Positions 10,554-22,093 of a DNA stretch of 64,000 nt are shown here, piece after piece. Below the pieces are notes generated by a model, which was not told the origin of the DNA, ran no database searches, and saw only the letters and a list, made by a program, of their open reading frames with translations. Position numbers and translations under genes: made by a program. The first letter of the stretch is position 1. Each line of letters begins with the position of its first letter. The DNA is taken from positions 310,001 through 374,000 of the forward strand of contig JACKQL020000030.1 of assembly GCA_018296165.2 (NCBI GenBank), written 5' to 3'. The DNA is from Termitomyces sp. T153 (taxonomy: Eukaryota > Basidiomycota > Agaricomycetes > Agaricales > Lyophyllaceae).

Positions 10554-11660
10554 GAAATAGGCTTTTGCAAGAAGAAACAGATTATGATGTTGAGGAGTTG
10601 AAGAGAAGAGTGGATGAAAACAAGGCCAGGTTTAATGGTGAACAACTGGGGGCCTTCAATGAAGTTATGGACTCTGTGGACAACAACTTGGGCAAAATGA
10701 TATTCATTCACAGTGCAGGTGGATGTGGCAAAACATTTGTTTGCAACACTTTGGCTTCTGCTGTTTGGTCCAATGGAGATGTGGCATTATGTGTAGCATC
10801 ATCTGGGATTGCTGCCTTATTGCTGGAGGGTAGTAGAACTGCACATTCAAGGTTCAAAATCCCCATTCCTGCTCTGGATACATCCATTGCCAATATTAAA
10901 AGAGAAACTCAGTTATCTCAACTCCTACTCCAGACCAATCTGTGATGACAATTCTGTCACTGGATTGATCTCTTCCACTTATCCTCATATTGATCACCAT
11001 CAAGATGATCAATATTACCTTGACTGTACCATTCTTTCTGGCAAGAACTCTGATGTAGAGGATATCAACTCAGAAGTTCTGCAGAAATGTTCAGGAGAAG
11101 AGAAAATCCTGCAGAGTGCAGACTCTATCATATCTGATGATGGAAATCCTAATGGCCTTGGATTGTATCCAATGGTATACCTCAACTCTCTCAGAGCCAG
11201 CAGTTTGCCTTTGGCTAAATTGGCTCTAAAGATTGGTGTTCCTGTCATGCTGCTCAGGAATCTGGATACAACTAAATGACTTTGCAATGGGACAAGAATG
11301 ATTGTCACCTACATCAGCAATAGAGTTCTCAGATGTAGGATCATCAGTGGAGATGCCAAGTTTGCAGGATCAATTGTTTTGATTCTAAGAATCAACATGT
11401 TTGTCTCTGAAGAAGATTTGCCAATTCCATTGTGCAGGAGACAATTCCCAGTCCAATTAGCCTTTGCTATGACAATTAACAAGTCTCAGGGTCAATCAGT
11501 CAAGCATGTTGGATTGGACCTTTGATCAGGAGTTTTTGCACATGGCCAACTTTATGTTGCGCTTTCTCAGTGCACATCAGGAGATCATATCAAAGTGATT
11601 TTGGACCCAGAAAACACATCAAGAAAGACTGCAAATATTGTCTATCAAGAAATACTAAAT
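10554..11660 (+). pseudogene. Helitron Pif1-like helicase with internal deletion
   Basis: The first part has F-N-G-E-Q-L-G-A-F and the Walker A loop S-A-G-G-C-G-K-T-F (about 10710-10740), then S-S-G-I-A-A-L-L-L. At about 10945 the text jumps from a segment normally just before Walker B straight to one normally near residue 300 of the helicase (D-D-N-S-V-T-G-L-I), with a frame change. Walker B and the central motifs are therefore missing. The C-terminal part is clear: G-V-P-V-M-L-L-R-N-L-D (about 11240), A-F-A-M-T-I-N-K-S-Q-G-Q-S (about 11470-11500) and [10 protein letters not shown] (about 11540-11570). Stops at 11277 and 11523 break it further. Confidence 0.85.
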
Positions 11661-11883
11661 GGTTTACAAATGTAAATGTGACTTTTGTTGGATTCAAGCA
11701 ACAAGTTGCTAACTTCTATGAACTTCAGCACCTAATGTCTATAGCTGGACCATGTAGTATAGATATTCTTAATGGTTTACAAATGTAAGTATGACATTTT
11801 CAATAATTGCTTGGTTAGTACTAACTTTTATAATTTTCAGCATCTCTAATATATACCAGTGGACATTGTAGTATTTTGTTAAT
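11658..11883 (+). repeat. Tandem duplication (~113 bp) at the Helitron gene 3' end
   Basis: AATGGTTTACAAATGTAA-like sequence begins at 11658 and again at 11771, and each copy ends with a TTCAGCAYC-like segment. Each unit looks like a short exon end plus a GT-AG intron, so the duplication may have copied a last intron. Confidence 0.6.
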
Positions 11884-11973
11884 AATGTAATATAGATACA
11901 TGATTGGTTTATACATGAGATCTCAGTGTTTGAATTGTAAGAGAAAAGCAACACTTGGTCAACAAAATACAAA

Positions 11974-12099
11974 GACCTAACTGAACAAAGTGAGGTTGGG
12001 TCTGGGACTTAGCATTAAGTTTGAAATACAAGGACCTAACCAATCAAAATGAGGTTGGGTCTGGGACTTAGCATCGAGTTTGAAATACAAGGACCTAAC
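11974..12099 (+). repeat. 59-bp minisatellite, left part
   Basis: Units begin GACCTAAC at 11974, 12033 and 12092. They share GAGGTTGGGTCTGGGACTTA with few mismatches. The third unit is cut by solo LTR F and resumes at 13106. Confidence 0.85.
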
Positions 12100-13100
12100 T
12101 GTCAGGTTCCGCTGACGATGGGGGCTCAGTACACTGGCGAGTCCTTACTAGGCGGACGCAATGTCCTGCGCTTATAACCAGGCATCCGGTGTTGGAGCGG
12201 AGGTGGGGGAAGCTTGCAAGGGGCCCCTAGGGAGAGCGGCCCGAGTAAGTCCTGAGTGATTCGGAGGGGTCTAAGACCGGAGGTACTGGTTGTTGACCCA
12301 GGGCGGGTGTCAGGGCTAGTTAGTGGGCGCACAAGTAGATTTGCGGGGTAGGCGGAGGCTTCTCGGTTGATGGGGGGCGGGGTTGGAGTTGGACAGGGGA
12401 TTACCGGGGCTTGGTGGTTTCCAGGGCTGAGCGGGTAGTGAGGTCCGGAGTTGTTGTTAAGAATGTTCAGGTCGTGGCGCATGCGCAGAGTTCGTACTGA
12501 CGTAGGGAGCAAGGGAACTTCAGAGGAACAAAGGAAATATGTACAGTCGAGATGAGACAGAGACAAGACGAGACTGAGAAAAGATAGATTCGAAGCCTAG
12601 AAACAGAAATAGAGACGAGACGAGAGACGAAACATAGGAAACCGGTAAAATGTAATATCAAGACTAAAGTTTGAGGAGTTATTCTATGACTTATATACCA
12701 ACTACTGGGTGCCTCCAAGGGCGGTGGATACGATGGCGGGGGTCGACGGAGCTGTGCTGAGTTGACGGGTGTCAGGTACAATCCAAGGTCGGGCCGCGGC
12801 TGTATTCTGATGGGATCAGTTGGGGGCGCGGCCTCTCCGGGGACGTTGTGACACTCTGGGACGGGTTGGGTAAACTAGGGTAGGGGGTCGGGGACGTATG
12901 ACGTGGCCAGGAACGGTGGGGGAAGGTTTCAAGGGGGTGTTGATGGCTACGGAGAGGGAGTTGCCATTGGGGTTTGCCGGAGAAGCGTCGGAGTTGTCCA
13001 GTTTGAACGTCGAAAGTGTGGGCGGGGTCCCGGGGAGTTAGGCAGGAAATCAGAAGGGGTTGGGGGCAGTGTCTAGGGATCTAGGGAGCAGGTCGTGACA
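12100..13100. mobile_element. Solo LTR F, young and CpG-rich, TSD CTAAC
   Basis: This 1001-bp segment begins TGTCAGG and ends GTGACA and is flanked by the perfect 5-bp duplication CTAAC (12095-12099 and 13101-13105). Removing it and one TSD copy restores the 59-bp repeat. Unlike everything around it, it is full of CpG, so it arrived recently or has escaped methylation. Its decayed relative is LTR G. No coding region of its element is attached. Minus-strand frames here are chance. Confidence 0.92.
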
Positions 13101-13179
13101 CTAACTGAACAAAGTGAGGTTGGGTCTGGGACTTAGCATTGAGTAGAATATTGAGGACCCAACCTCACTTTGTTCAGTT
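13101..13179 (+). repeat. 59-bp minisatellite, right part, ending in a 24-bp perfect hairpin
   Basis: The split third unit continues here. Positions 13103-13126 and 13156-13179 are perfect reverse complements (24 bp) around a 29-nt spacer, so the last unit is followed by an inverted copy of itself. Confidence 0.85.
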
Positions 13180-16100
13180 GGGTTTGGGATGAAGCAAGAG
13201 CTACAGGCCCATGCTGAAGGCATGGACCATAGCTTGTCATCTCATATAGGGCTCATAGCAATTTGTCTTTCCATCTCTTACATGCTGCTACATATATTCT
13301 AGGAAACCTCCTGCTGGTAGACACACTCTCCAATGCCTCATTTGCACCATGAACTTAAATGCTATGATAAAGCACCAGCAGCACAAGTGATGAAAACCAA
13401 TAGTTCTCATGCAAAAAGATCTCATCCCTGCTAAAAAAAGACAAGAGTCATCCAGAACTCTAGAGAATTACCTATACTGGTGAAGAACAAGTGCCCATCA
13501 GTCCAATTCCAGTTGTCACTTCTGCTGTTCCCAGCCACTGATGATAACCATGATATTCTTTGGGGATGCTACAATGGTAGATGATATATATCCTGTCCCC
13601 ATGAAACATGGCAAGAGGAATTTCCATGTCAAAATTGTGCAACATGTTATTGTTCATATCCTATAGACATAGGCAGACTATCTAGATGACTTCATTAACT
13701 ATGTTCCACAGTTGCTCAATGGTCTACTCAGTTGTGTATCCATTGGTGATATTTCCCATTTTCATGCATGTCCTGACAATCATCTTGCATGATGGCAATG
13801 CCATGATTGCATTGGTTCAAGACTTTTTTGTCATAGGTGTTTATGCCAAACACACCAGTCCAACCCACTTCACCACCCAGAGATATGCAATGGCAAATAC
13901 TTCCAGCCCATGAACTTATCTGATGCAGGTGGCTATTTCTATGTTCCCCACCATGCAATTCACAATTGTCATGGTTGCATGACCCAGGTGGATGTTCTTG
14001 AAGACTATGAATGAAAAAATGACATTAAAGAGCAAGACTTTCTGCAAGCCATCCAGAGTATGTCAACATTGTCATGGTGCTATTGGCATGCTGAAATTCC
14101 TAATACAGTCATAATGAGCCAATTTGATAGAAACATGTTTCCAGCACTGAGTCTGATGGCAGAAATGCAGTTTTCATCAGTGATTCCATCCCTGGCAATG
14201 CAGCTTTTAGCAGTGAATCCTTCCCACAGGGTGGCAGATCCACTGTCCAATCAGTTGCTGTGCAGCAGGAGAAATGGTTTCCATCAGTGGATGTAGAGGT
14301 TTTATCCATGGATCTGAGGTCAAATCTATCAAATGCATCTGTGCCTACCTCACATGCTGAAACTCTGGCTACAATTTAGATACTAGAGAAGGAGCAACAG
14401 GAACTAGAGGACAATAACACTATGGAAGGTGGAGAACTGCCATTGGAAGAAGTACCAGTGGAATATGTTTCCTCACATGGACCACAACAAATGGAGGAAA
14501 ATCATACTACTCATGTTGATGGACTTCCTCCCTGTGCAGCCTATTCTGTTAAACTGGGAAGAAGATCTAGTTTAGTGGAAGTTCAATTGCTCATTGATAA
14601 TGGATGGAAACTTCAAGGCAGATCATGTCTGTCATCATAATCCTGCTCAGGATGTATGGCATTCCAAAGGAGATGGAATGATGCCCAGGAGGGATGAACT
14701 TAAAGAGTGGCCATGTGGCATGAACTGAGTTCCTTGGAAACTCATAAGTTCAGAAGGGTATACAATGATTTTACACCACTTCAAAGGGCACCAACACCTT
14801 TATAATGGAGAGTATAATGGAATCAACAAATAACTGATATGCCAGATATACTGGATTTGCAATATACCAGATTTTCCATGCACATCATATCCACCATGCT
14901 CACCAGACCCACTATTTCCATAGTAGATTTGTAACCTTACTACTTTGGGACAACATCACATGTAGTCTGCATTGCTGCTGCTTTGTAAAGATCTACTTTC
15001 CCCAACTACCAACTCATAACTGTGCCAAATCCTTATAGCTTTGCACTCTTACATGGCCTCTACTGCTGCTCTACAAACCCAAGCCTCAGTTGACCAACAG
15101 CCATCAGGTCTGCAAAAACTGATTTTTTAGGTTGAATCACAGGTGCACACAGCACTTGCCATTCATAGCAATCTTGAGAAACACAAGAATCATAGGTGGA
15201 TGTTACAACACATGAATAAAGAATTGGTAAAGTGTCTTGAATTGCAATGAAGTTTATCTGATATCTGAGTCAGAACTATATTCTCCTATATCTGGATGTA
15301 GCAGCATTGAACAACATTAAATACAATGTTCTGGACCTCATTATGTGTCTGAGCTATTGGTATCCTCTGACAGACAAAGATAACATCCCTCAAGAAGTCT
15401 AGGAGTCCTTTCAGGCATGAACAGTTCCCACCCATCTAGGTCAAGTTGTACATTGGTATGGCTGTGATTGGTGGAATTGTATATCTATATTAAGATTGAG
15501 CACTTAAATGATGAGACTGCTGAGGGCTGTCTTGACATCCATCAAAATACAACTCACAATAAAGAATTGTCAAGCCAAAGCAGTGTCCACCAGAAAGCCC
15601 TCTTATCTCTAAACAAGTTCTGATCAGCAGCTAGACCACAATTCCCATGACAGAAAATGACATAATCTGCCAATTTTCAAGTCTGCCCATGAGACCCAGC
15701 TCCACTCACTTCTCCAGTGCTGATTCTATTGTGCCATCACACTTAGAAGAACTCACTTGTATTGACTCAATCACCAATTCTCTGAGTAGCAATAGCCCAA
15801 TACCATCTGACTATGCCTCTCCAACCTCTGTGCCTGACACTCAATCATCTGCATGGCATCCATCAATGCTTGACAAGGCTGTTGATCCTTCTAATCCACA
15901 CCATCCATTCCACCACTTCTTCCTTAAAAGTAGGAAGAATCCTGGGCTCATCTATTGCCCTACAAAGGAATCATCTGCTATTCAAGCACAAGCAAGTCTC
16001 AATCACTTTCTCATCCCATTTCCCTTGTTTGGCACAGCTTCTTCTCACTGACACAAAGTGATGAGGTTGACTCCACCAAATAACAAAATTTCATCTAGTA

Positions 16101-16404
16101 CTCTCCCTATTCCTCAGGAGAATAATGTGGAGGAGTGGCAAAGATATGATGAAATAGTAACACCATATGAGGACAAGAGATGCATCAACTGCTGTACCAG
16201 AAATGTAAGTCAATCTGCATCATTTACCTGGCATACCTGATTGTTTCTACCAGAACAAGCTTTCTGGTGAGCAAGAGATCATTGCAGATGTAGGCCCATT
16301 GGTCCTTTCACCCTGCTGATATTTCTGATGTTCTCTCAGAAACTTCAACTTCATCAAGCACAACATTAAGTGTTGTGGGAACCCTTCCAGAGGATCTATA
16401 TACA
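13180..16404. other. Unassigned 3.2-kb CpG-poor stretch
   Basis: Only short frames, the longest 134 codons at 15647-16051 (Ser/Pro-rich, unrecognised). Decayed coding text may exist on the minus strand near 13450-14300, but I could not match it to any family. No LTR ends or tRNA-like boxes were seen. Confidence 0.4.
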
Positions 16405-16408
16405 CCAC

Positions 16409-17307
16409 TGTAGTACTGGGTTAGAGTAATACTGATAGTTCTGGAGCTTTCTTGAAGACTTAGGCAGTCTACTCCAATTCCACACTGATGTCTTGATGAA
16501 TGCTTGAAGTTGAAGGGGTTTACTTCCAAAATATTTCTATTCTGAATGCAGAGAGGTCTCAACAAACTCCAGCCTAAGTGATTCACTCCCTGGGAACCAC
16601 CAAGCCTTTGCCTATTAATTGCCTGTCTATTTGCTACTCTACTTGGGCTATTTATACCTCTTTCTACAGTGCACAGACCACCCCCTACATGTGACTTTTG
16701 GTTCCATACTTTCCAGCCCCTTATTCATAACTGTTATTCTAATTCCCCCTTTTGGCATGCCTGTTTCAGTGCCACAGGCCAGTTCCTGGTTCCATCATTC
16801 CTCCTTTGCATTCTTAGCTTCCATTTACCTCATTTATCTCTCCCTCCTTTGTATTTCTCCCATTCATATTCTTCCCCATTCCAGTTCTTTCCCATTCAGA
16901 TTCTTCCATTCATCTGTTCCCTCCCATTCATTCCATTCATCTTCATTCATTCATTCATCTTCCTTTCCCTTCCCTTCATTCCATTCTTTCCCCCTTTACC
17001 TCCTTTCAGTCAACATTCCAATCTGGTTATTCTTAGATCAGATCTAGATCTTGCCAAAATTAATGCCACTCAGGTGCTTTTGCCAGTCCCATGCTTTCCC
17101 TCCCATTACAGTGATTGGACTATTATTGAGTGTATAGTCTAGTATAGTCCTTGTCCTACCCTGTTCTGTCTTGCTTCTGGTGTATTTAAAGGGATAATGT
17201 TGCTGGGACTTGTTTTACCAGGAGGCTTACAGTTTTCAGCCTTAATAAATGTTTGTTTTGACTTCTAGTGTTTATTATGTTCCCAATAGTGTGACAACAT
17301 CGTATCA
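16409..17307. mobile_element. Solo LTR A, TSD CCAC
   Basis: An 899-bp segment running TGTAGTACTG to CGTATCA, the reverse complement of LTRs B and C. The 4-bp duplication CCAC flanks it (16405-16408 and 17308-17311). It contains a pyrimidine-rich minisatellite (about 16850-17000) whose Ser/Phe/His-rich frames are not genes. It carries no internal coding region. Confidence 0.88.
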
Positions 17308-17410
17308 CCACTTGACTTTGAGTATATAAGTGACACTGGTTTCTTGTTGGATTTGAAATCAGAACTTGGAGGATGGAGGTCATTGATTGTAGATAGAATC
17401 CCTGTCAAAA

Positions 17411-17815
17411 TGAGGGAGAGAAAAGATGCCAAAAAGAAGCTGTGGCCAGCACTGCTGATAGGAGAAATGAGAATATACTGTGGTGCCAGGAAAAATGGGC
17501 ACACTGGATTCCCAACTACTGCTGGAAGGGCTGCTGCTGGAAGGCCTCTGGTAGCAGAAATAGGTGTATACTGGACCACTGGGGAAAAGCTTTGCAACTT
17601 CAACTTCATTGAGCACAACATCAAGTATTGTGGGGAGTGACTGTAAATATATGTTGGAGAAAAGATGCCAAACAGAAGCTGCAGTCAGAACACTGCTGAT
17701 AGGAGAAATAAGAGTACACTGTGGCACCCAGAAAAAATAGGTACACCAGATTCCCAGCCACTGCTAGGAGGCTGCTTGCAGCCAAAATAGAAATACACTG
17801 GATGCAAACCATTAA
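17411..17815 (+). repeat. Imperfect tandem duplication (~250 bp period)
   Basis: The segment around GAGAAAAGATGCCAAA occurs at about 17411 and 17658, and each is followed by similar CTGCTGATAGGAGAAAT and ATTCCCA-containing sequence. Divergence is substantial, so this is an older duplication of unknown sequence. Confidence 0.6.
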
Positions 17816-17869
17816 GTTATGAAGGCACATGGAATAATATTTACATTCAGAATAGCAAGATTGAACAAG

Positions 17870-17990
17870 AAAAAATTATTGCAAATCACTATTGGTGAGG
17901 TGAGGGAGTCAAACCCTAGGCCTGAAAATGGAATTCTAAAAATGGAATGTCATGTAAGGGACAATCCAGACCACTAATCCATAGTGGCTC
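17870..17990 (-). pseudogene. tRNA-like module M1
   Basis: On the minus strand an A-box (TGGATTAGTGG, 17981-17971) and a B-box (GGTTTGACTCC, 17915-17905) lie about 66 nt apart. Six T on the minus strand follow at 17875-17870. Confidence 0.5.
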
Positions 17991-18054
17991 AGAATTTTTA
18001 GCCATCTATAGGCATCTGTAATTAAAACAATGACTACAAAATGATTCTAAATTT

Positions 18055-18147
18055 ATACAGATGTCAAGCAAGGGATTTAAACCCTCAACCAGACAGATGG
18101 TTGAACTAAAGTAATGAACAATCTAGGCCAGTGAACCATAGTGCTTT
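18055..18147 (-). pseudogene. tRNA-like module M2
   Basis: The minus-strand A-box is TGGTTCACTGG (18138-18128) and the B-box GGTTTAAATCC (18083-18073), 55 nt apart as in a class II tRNA. Confidence 0.5.
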
Positions 18148-18179
18148 GTAACATATGTTGGAGCAAACAGTGGACAATT

Positions 18180-18297
18180 AAAAACAAGTTCATAGACAAT
18201 GGATGTCAAGCAAGGGATTTGAACCCTCAACCTGAGCATATGAGGCTACCACATCAGCATACCACTAATGCTGGAACCCATTAAGCCATAAAGGCCT
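18180..18297 (-). pseudogene. tRNA-like module M3
   Basis: The minus-strand A-box is TGGCTTAATGGG (18289-18278) and the B-box GGTTCAAATCC (18225-18215), about 64 nt apart. T5 follows on the minus strand at 18184-18180. It is nearly identical around the B-box to M5. Confidence 0.55.
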
Positions 18298-18477
18298 AAT
18301 ATTTCAATCAAGTTAATGGGTCTGGAGCAATGTTAGCTCTAGCACAGTAAAGAATCTGGCAGGTAGCCAGCCTGAATACCCAAACTATGAGGGTATTTTG
18401 CTGTAGAGTGAGCCTACATATTGGTTAGAGCATGGGAGAAAAAGTACAATAAATAAAATTCAAGACCAAATCAGCTG

Positions 18478-18550
18478 TCAATTGTCAGATCAAGAAATTG
18501 AAGAGAAGTGTAACATTATCACACTTCAAGCTACTAGGCCATGATACTGT
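18478..18550 (-). pseudogene. tRNA-like module M4, degenerate
   Basis: An A-box-like TGGCCTAGTAG (18541-18531) is present, but the B-box is eroded. Its position within the ~430-bp tandem unit matches that of M6, which supports common origin. Confidence 0.3.
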
Positions 18551-18617
18551 TCCAATAATTTTATTTCTCTGGAACATTGGCATTTGTTGGAACAAATAAT
18601 GGTCAATTGAAATCATG

Positions 18618-18737
18618 ACTAAAAATGTTTCCATACCATCAGAATCAAGCAAGGGATTTGAACCCTCAACCTGAGCATATGAGGCTGCAGACATTTATAG
18701 GCCTCTAATGTTCAAACCCATTAAGCCACAAGGGCCT
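18618..18737 (-). pseudogene. tRNA-like module M5
   Basis: The minus-strand A-box is TGGCTTAATGGG (18729-18718) and the B-box GGTTCAAATCC (18664-18654). It is the duplicate of M3 in the second tandem unit. Confidence 0.55.
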
Positions 18738-18927
18738 GTTCTATCAGGCAAGTTAATAGCATCTGTAAAGCAATGCTAGCTGCAGTGCAATCAAGGATTT
18801 GGCAGGTAGCCAGTCTGAATGCCCAAACCATGAGATTATTTTGCTTCAGAGTGTGCTAATACATTGGTTAGAGCACAGGAGAAAAAGTACAATGAATAAA
18901 ATTTAAGACCAAATCAGTAGTCAATTG

Positions 18928-19010
18928 CCAGACAAAGGAGTGAAACCCTCATCCTGACAGAGAGGAGCATAACATTATGGCACTTTAAACCACTAAGCTA
19001 TGATACTTGC
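18928..19010 (-). pseudogene. tRNA-like module M6
   Basis: The minus-strand A-box is TAGCTTAGTGG (19000-18990) and the B-box GGTTTCACTCC (18948-18938), 52 nt apart. Confidence 0.5.
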
Positions 19011-19589
19011 CCAATAATTATATTCCCTCAAATCATCTGTAGAGTGCCCAAATCATTGGAATGGTTGTTTCCACCAGGCTTGCAACAGATGAGCAGTTCT
19101 GTGATAGCTTCTTATCCCTACCAAAATGTTTCTGTGACAGCTTCTCATGCCTACCACTTTGACAGATTTCAACAAATATCTATACAGACAAACCAAGAAC
19201 TCTTGAATGGAAATGCTTCTGTAACAGGAATGCTCTTATGATGGGATCCAGTGATGAACAAAGAAGTCAATAACAGAGCAGCCTTTGAACAGAAAGAGTT
19301 ATATGACAGCAGACACCAGCTAATAGAACTGCTTTTCTCAATGAATGTCATAGCAACAGAAATTGACAACAATACAATGTACAACTCCCACAAACTGAGA
19401 GGGCAGTCAAAGATGTCTGCTCAGAGTGTTTTTGACAACACATTGTAATATTGCAATGGCACCTTTGCAGACATAACATTATCAACTTCTGCTACAATGC
19501 AAAGGACTCTGCTGCACACATAGTATAGAATACAAAACATGTTCCACTACAATGTCTGACACATACACTTGTAGTGCCCTACTCTGCTG

Positions 19590-19770
19590 CCCCAAATGGA
19601 TTGGGCCATAAAAGATCAGAAGTCTTCCATGAGACTTCCAACTATGCATTGGAGTTTCCATTGACCCTTCAGGAAGAAAGGATACATCCCAAATTCCATG
19701 CTGCATTGCTAAGACTGTATAAGGCTAGCAATAACACCTTATTCCCCAGTTATGTGAGACTCAGCATCCA
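19590..19770 (+). pseudogene. Ty3/gypsy integrase C-terminal fragment
   Basis: The frame reads N-Y-A-L-E-F-P then H-P-K-F-H-A-A-L-L-R-L-Y and N-T-L-F-P-S. This matches the end of fungal gypsy integrases (pattern H-x-x-F-H-A-S-L-L-R ... N-D-x-x-F-P). The region upstream (19040-19570) has broken frames that I could not assign. It is a fragment of uncertain family, possibly the same as copies X-Z. Confidence 0.6.
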
Positions 19771-22093
19771 CTACAGCACTGAAGGGGTTCTTTATCCCTT
19801 CAAGACAGTTAAACCCACCAGAACCCACAACAGTGCATTCATTGAATGTACTAGCATCTTCCTCTAGTGTTGGTAACACCCATTCTACAGCAAAAGAGAA
19901 AGGGAAGGCAATGGAGTCACCTTCCAGACTGGCTAAGGGGGATGAATCCTCCTTACTGTTGATGGAGTGGAGGATGGTTGAGTCCTGCTACTTCACCAAG
20001 GAGAAGAGCAAGGACAAAGCTAAAGAGTCTGAGCCCTCTACATCAGCAGATGAACAGCTTGCTTGGCTGCTCTAGTGGTTGCACAATACTGGAGTGCCAG
20101 AGGACATTGGAGCTGATATCCTTAGAGTCCAGTAGTGCAACTGGCATTATTGCAAGTTCTGAATGAACTTGATACTGTGAGAGCATCTATTCAGACCTCT
20201 TTGGTCTGCACTGGGGAAGGAAAAGCAAGTAGCATTCCTTCTCCAACTTCCTTATACAAAGAAGGCACATACTGAGCTCTCTGTGCTTGTTGAGGCTCCT
20301 CAATTTGAGGACATCACCAGTGCCCTATGATGATATGTTATTAGCTGGCAGCAATGGATATGTGCTGCAACTTTGGAGTGCCTGGCCCTAGTGCTAGATT
20401 GTCAAAGCCAGCTGCTGCTAAGGCTGGCCTAAAGAAGCCAGCCACTGCGAAGCCTGTGGCTATGGAGGAAGATGACTCTGCAGTTGTCTCCATGAATGAG
20501 GCTCCCTCTAGAAATGTGCTTCAGAGTGCCAACATGGGAATGTTTCAGGTCCTTGATGCAAGGACCTACACAATTCTGCAGGGGATCCCTGATGCTGATT
20601 ACTATGGTGCACAGGGAATCTATTGATGAGTCATTCTACATCACTTAACTGCAAGCCTCCTGTGCTGCAGCCAAGTTGACCACAGACTGGAGAGTGACTT
20701 GGAGGACAAGGCTCATATACATTGTTACAAGAAGCTCTTGATGCTGTAAAGTCTGAATTGCACTCACAACAGTTGAATGATACAGTGTCTGGCCATCTAC
20801 CAGACAACTGGGAAATAATTCTAATATGAGGGTGCTTGAGAGCCACAGCAACTTTGCATGCTGCACCCTAACTATTATTGGTCCCCCATAACCAATGGAA
20901 TGTTTATCAACAATGAATGTATTGCTGCATAATTGAATGAACTGTTTGGGCTCACATGGCTGTCCCAACACTATGATAAGTTATACCAATGGGTACTATA
21001 AGAGATGCTGATCAACTCTGAGCAACTGTAGCTGCTCAAGTGGTTTATCAGTTAGTAGCACCTTGACATCACTATTCATGAGTGGATCTATACTGCTATG
21101 CTACTCCAGGAGTTAATCTCCTTCTATACAATGCCAGATTGTCTGGATTGCACCATGCATCAAGCAATGGAGCTGAAACTTGCTGTGTTGGAAACTCAGC
21201 TGCCTTGAGGATACTGCCATTGGCTCACAGTCCCCCTGCTGTCTTGAGCATTGGTCATGCTTAGACATGCTAACAACAACACCTGGGGAGCAAAACCTAC
21301 TCAGGTCCCAGTTACCTGGCATTTCAATATAGATGTGTAGTTGCAGTACATACTGGACCACAGCCACCCAGGTTCTCAGAAGTTGTACTCAAGTGTGGCT
21401 ATCAATGTGTCTCTGCATGTAAACCATAAGACAGTCTTTGAATATATATTAGGTTAGGCACTAGCTCTGACATCTCATCATGTGCAAGTGGCCTATATGC
21501 TGCTGTTTGCACTAGTAGTGGTGCAACCTGGTCAATAGGCTGATAGTCAATACAGATGCTTATTGTGACAATACAAACATCAACACATGCCAATAATTAC
21601 TAACACTTTACATTCACACACTTTCCAATGCAGCTGATGAAGAAACTGGCCCAAAACAATGCACATCAATAGCCAATACCAATGAAAAAACATAATAGCC
21701 AACACCAATGAAAAAATACAACTTTATCAGGACAAACAAATTTTCTACTGGCTCAATAGTCTTCCCTTTCTATTCTCTTCAATCTCCTTCAATTTTCACT
21801 AGGGCTATCAGTACAATTTCAATGGAATGTATCAAGTACTTTTCTCAAATTTTGAATTCAAAAATCACCTCAGAAAAGCCAATAAACCACCCATCAAAGC
21901 CATTGCCCAGCACAAATTGTTACATCAATGCAGGCTAACAGTCACATGCTCTTAAGGAATGCAAGCATCACATATTCAGGCAGTGATTGCAAACAGCAAA
22001 TATTGACAAATCACATCAAACAACAAAACAAACAGACATTTCTGGTCTTCTGAGTTATAGCTCAAACTTAGCCAAAACCTGATAACCACCAAC
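19771..22093. other. Unassigned decayed sequence
   Basis: Several plus-strand frames (19833-20075, Lys/Ser/Glu-rich; 20354-20626, Ala/Pro-rich) are separated by stops and look like one or more dead genes, perhaps gag-like. No motif was certain. Near 21660-21720 a short phrase (AGCCAAYACCAATGAAAAAA) is repeated twice. Confidence 0.35.

Larger units (their letters stand above)
6340..11660 (+). mobile_element. Helitron (RepHel), degenerate but nearly full length
   Basis: The plus strand carries, in the right order, all parts of a fungal Helitron protein: a repeat-rich N-terminus, a C-P-H-C zinc motif, the Helitron-like N domain, an HUH replication initiator and a Pif1-type helicase. Codon phase is kept from 6340 to 9279 despite several in-frame stops. 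It resumes after two intron-like gaps (9280-9329 and 10501-10553). A deletion near 10945 removes the middle of the helicase. Most stops are TGA where arginine is expected. The element cannot move by itself. Its ends (5' TC, 3' hairpin plus CTRR) were not located. Confidence 0.9.
18160..19030 (-). repeat. Tandem duplication (~430 bp unit), each with two tRNA-like modules
   Basis: The unit 18160-18590 recurs at about 18590-19030 in the same orientation: GTTGGARCAAA start, M3/M5 module, GGCAGGTAGCCAG, GAGAAAAAGTACAAT and then the M4/M6 module. Divergence is moderate. Confidence 0.75.

Noticed and set aside
12126..12781. Overlapping minus-strand frames in CpG-rich DNA
   Set aside because: They lie inside solo LTR F, whose ends and 5-bp duplication are clear. 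GC-rich LTR sequence gives chance open frames.
16619..17142. Two long Ser/Phe/His/Pro-rich open frames, repeated on the other strand at 38651-39159 and 57018-57601
   Set aside because: They fall inside solo LTRs A, B and C and come from the low-complexity pyrimidine/purine minisatellite. Frames differ in length with repeat number and have no start context or domain.
17870..19010. Functional tRNA genes
   Set aside because: A and B boxes are good, but acceptor stems do not pair and A-B distances vary, so I call them tRNA-like only.
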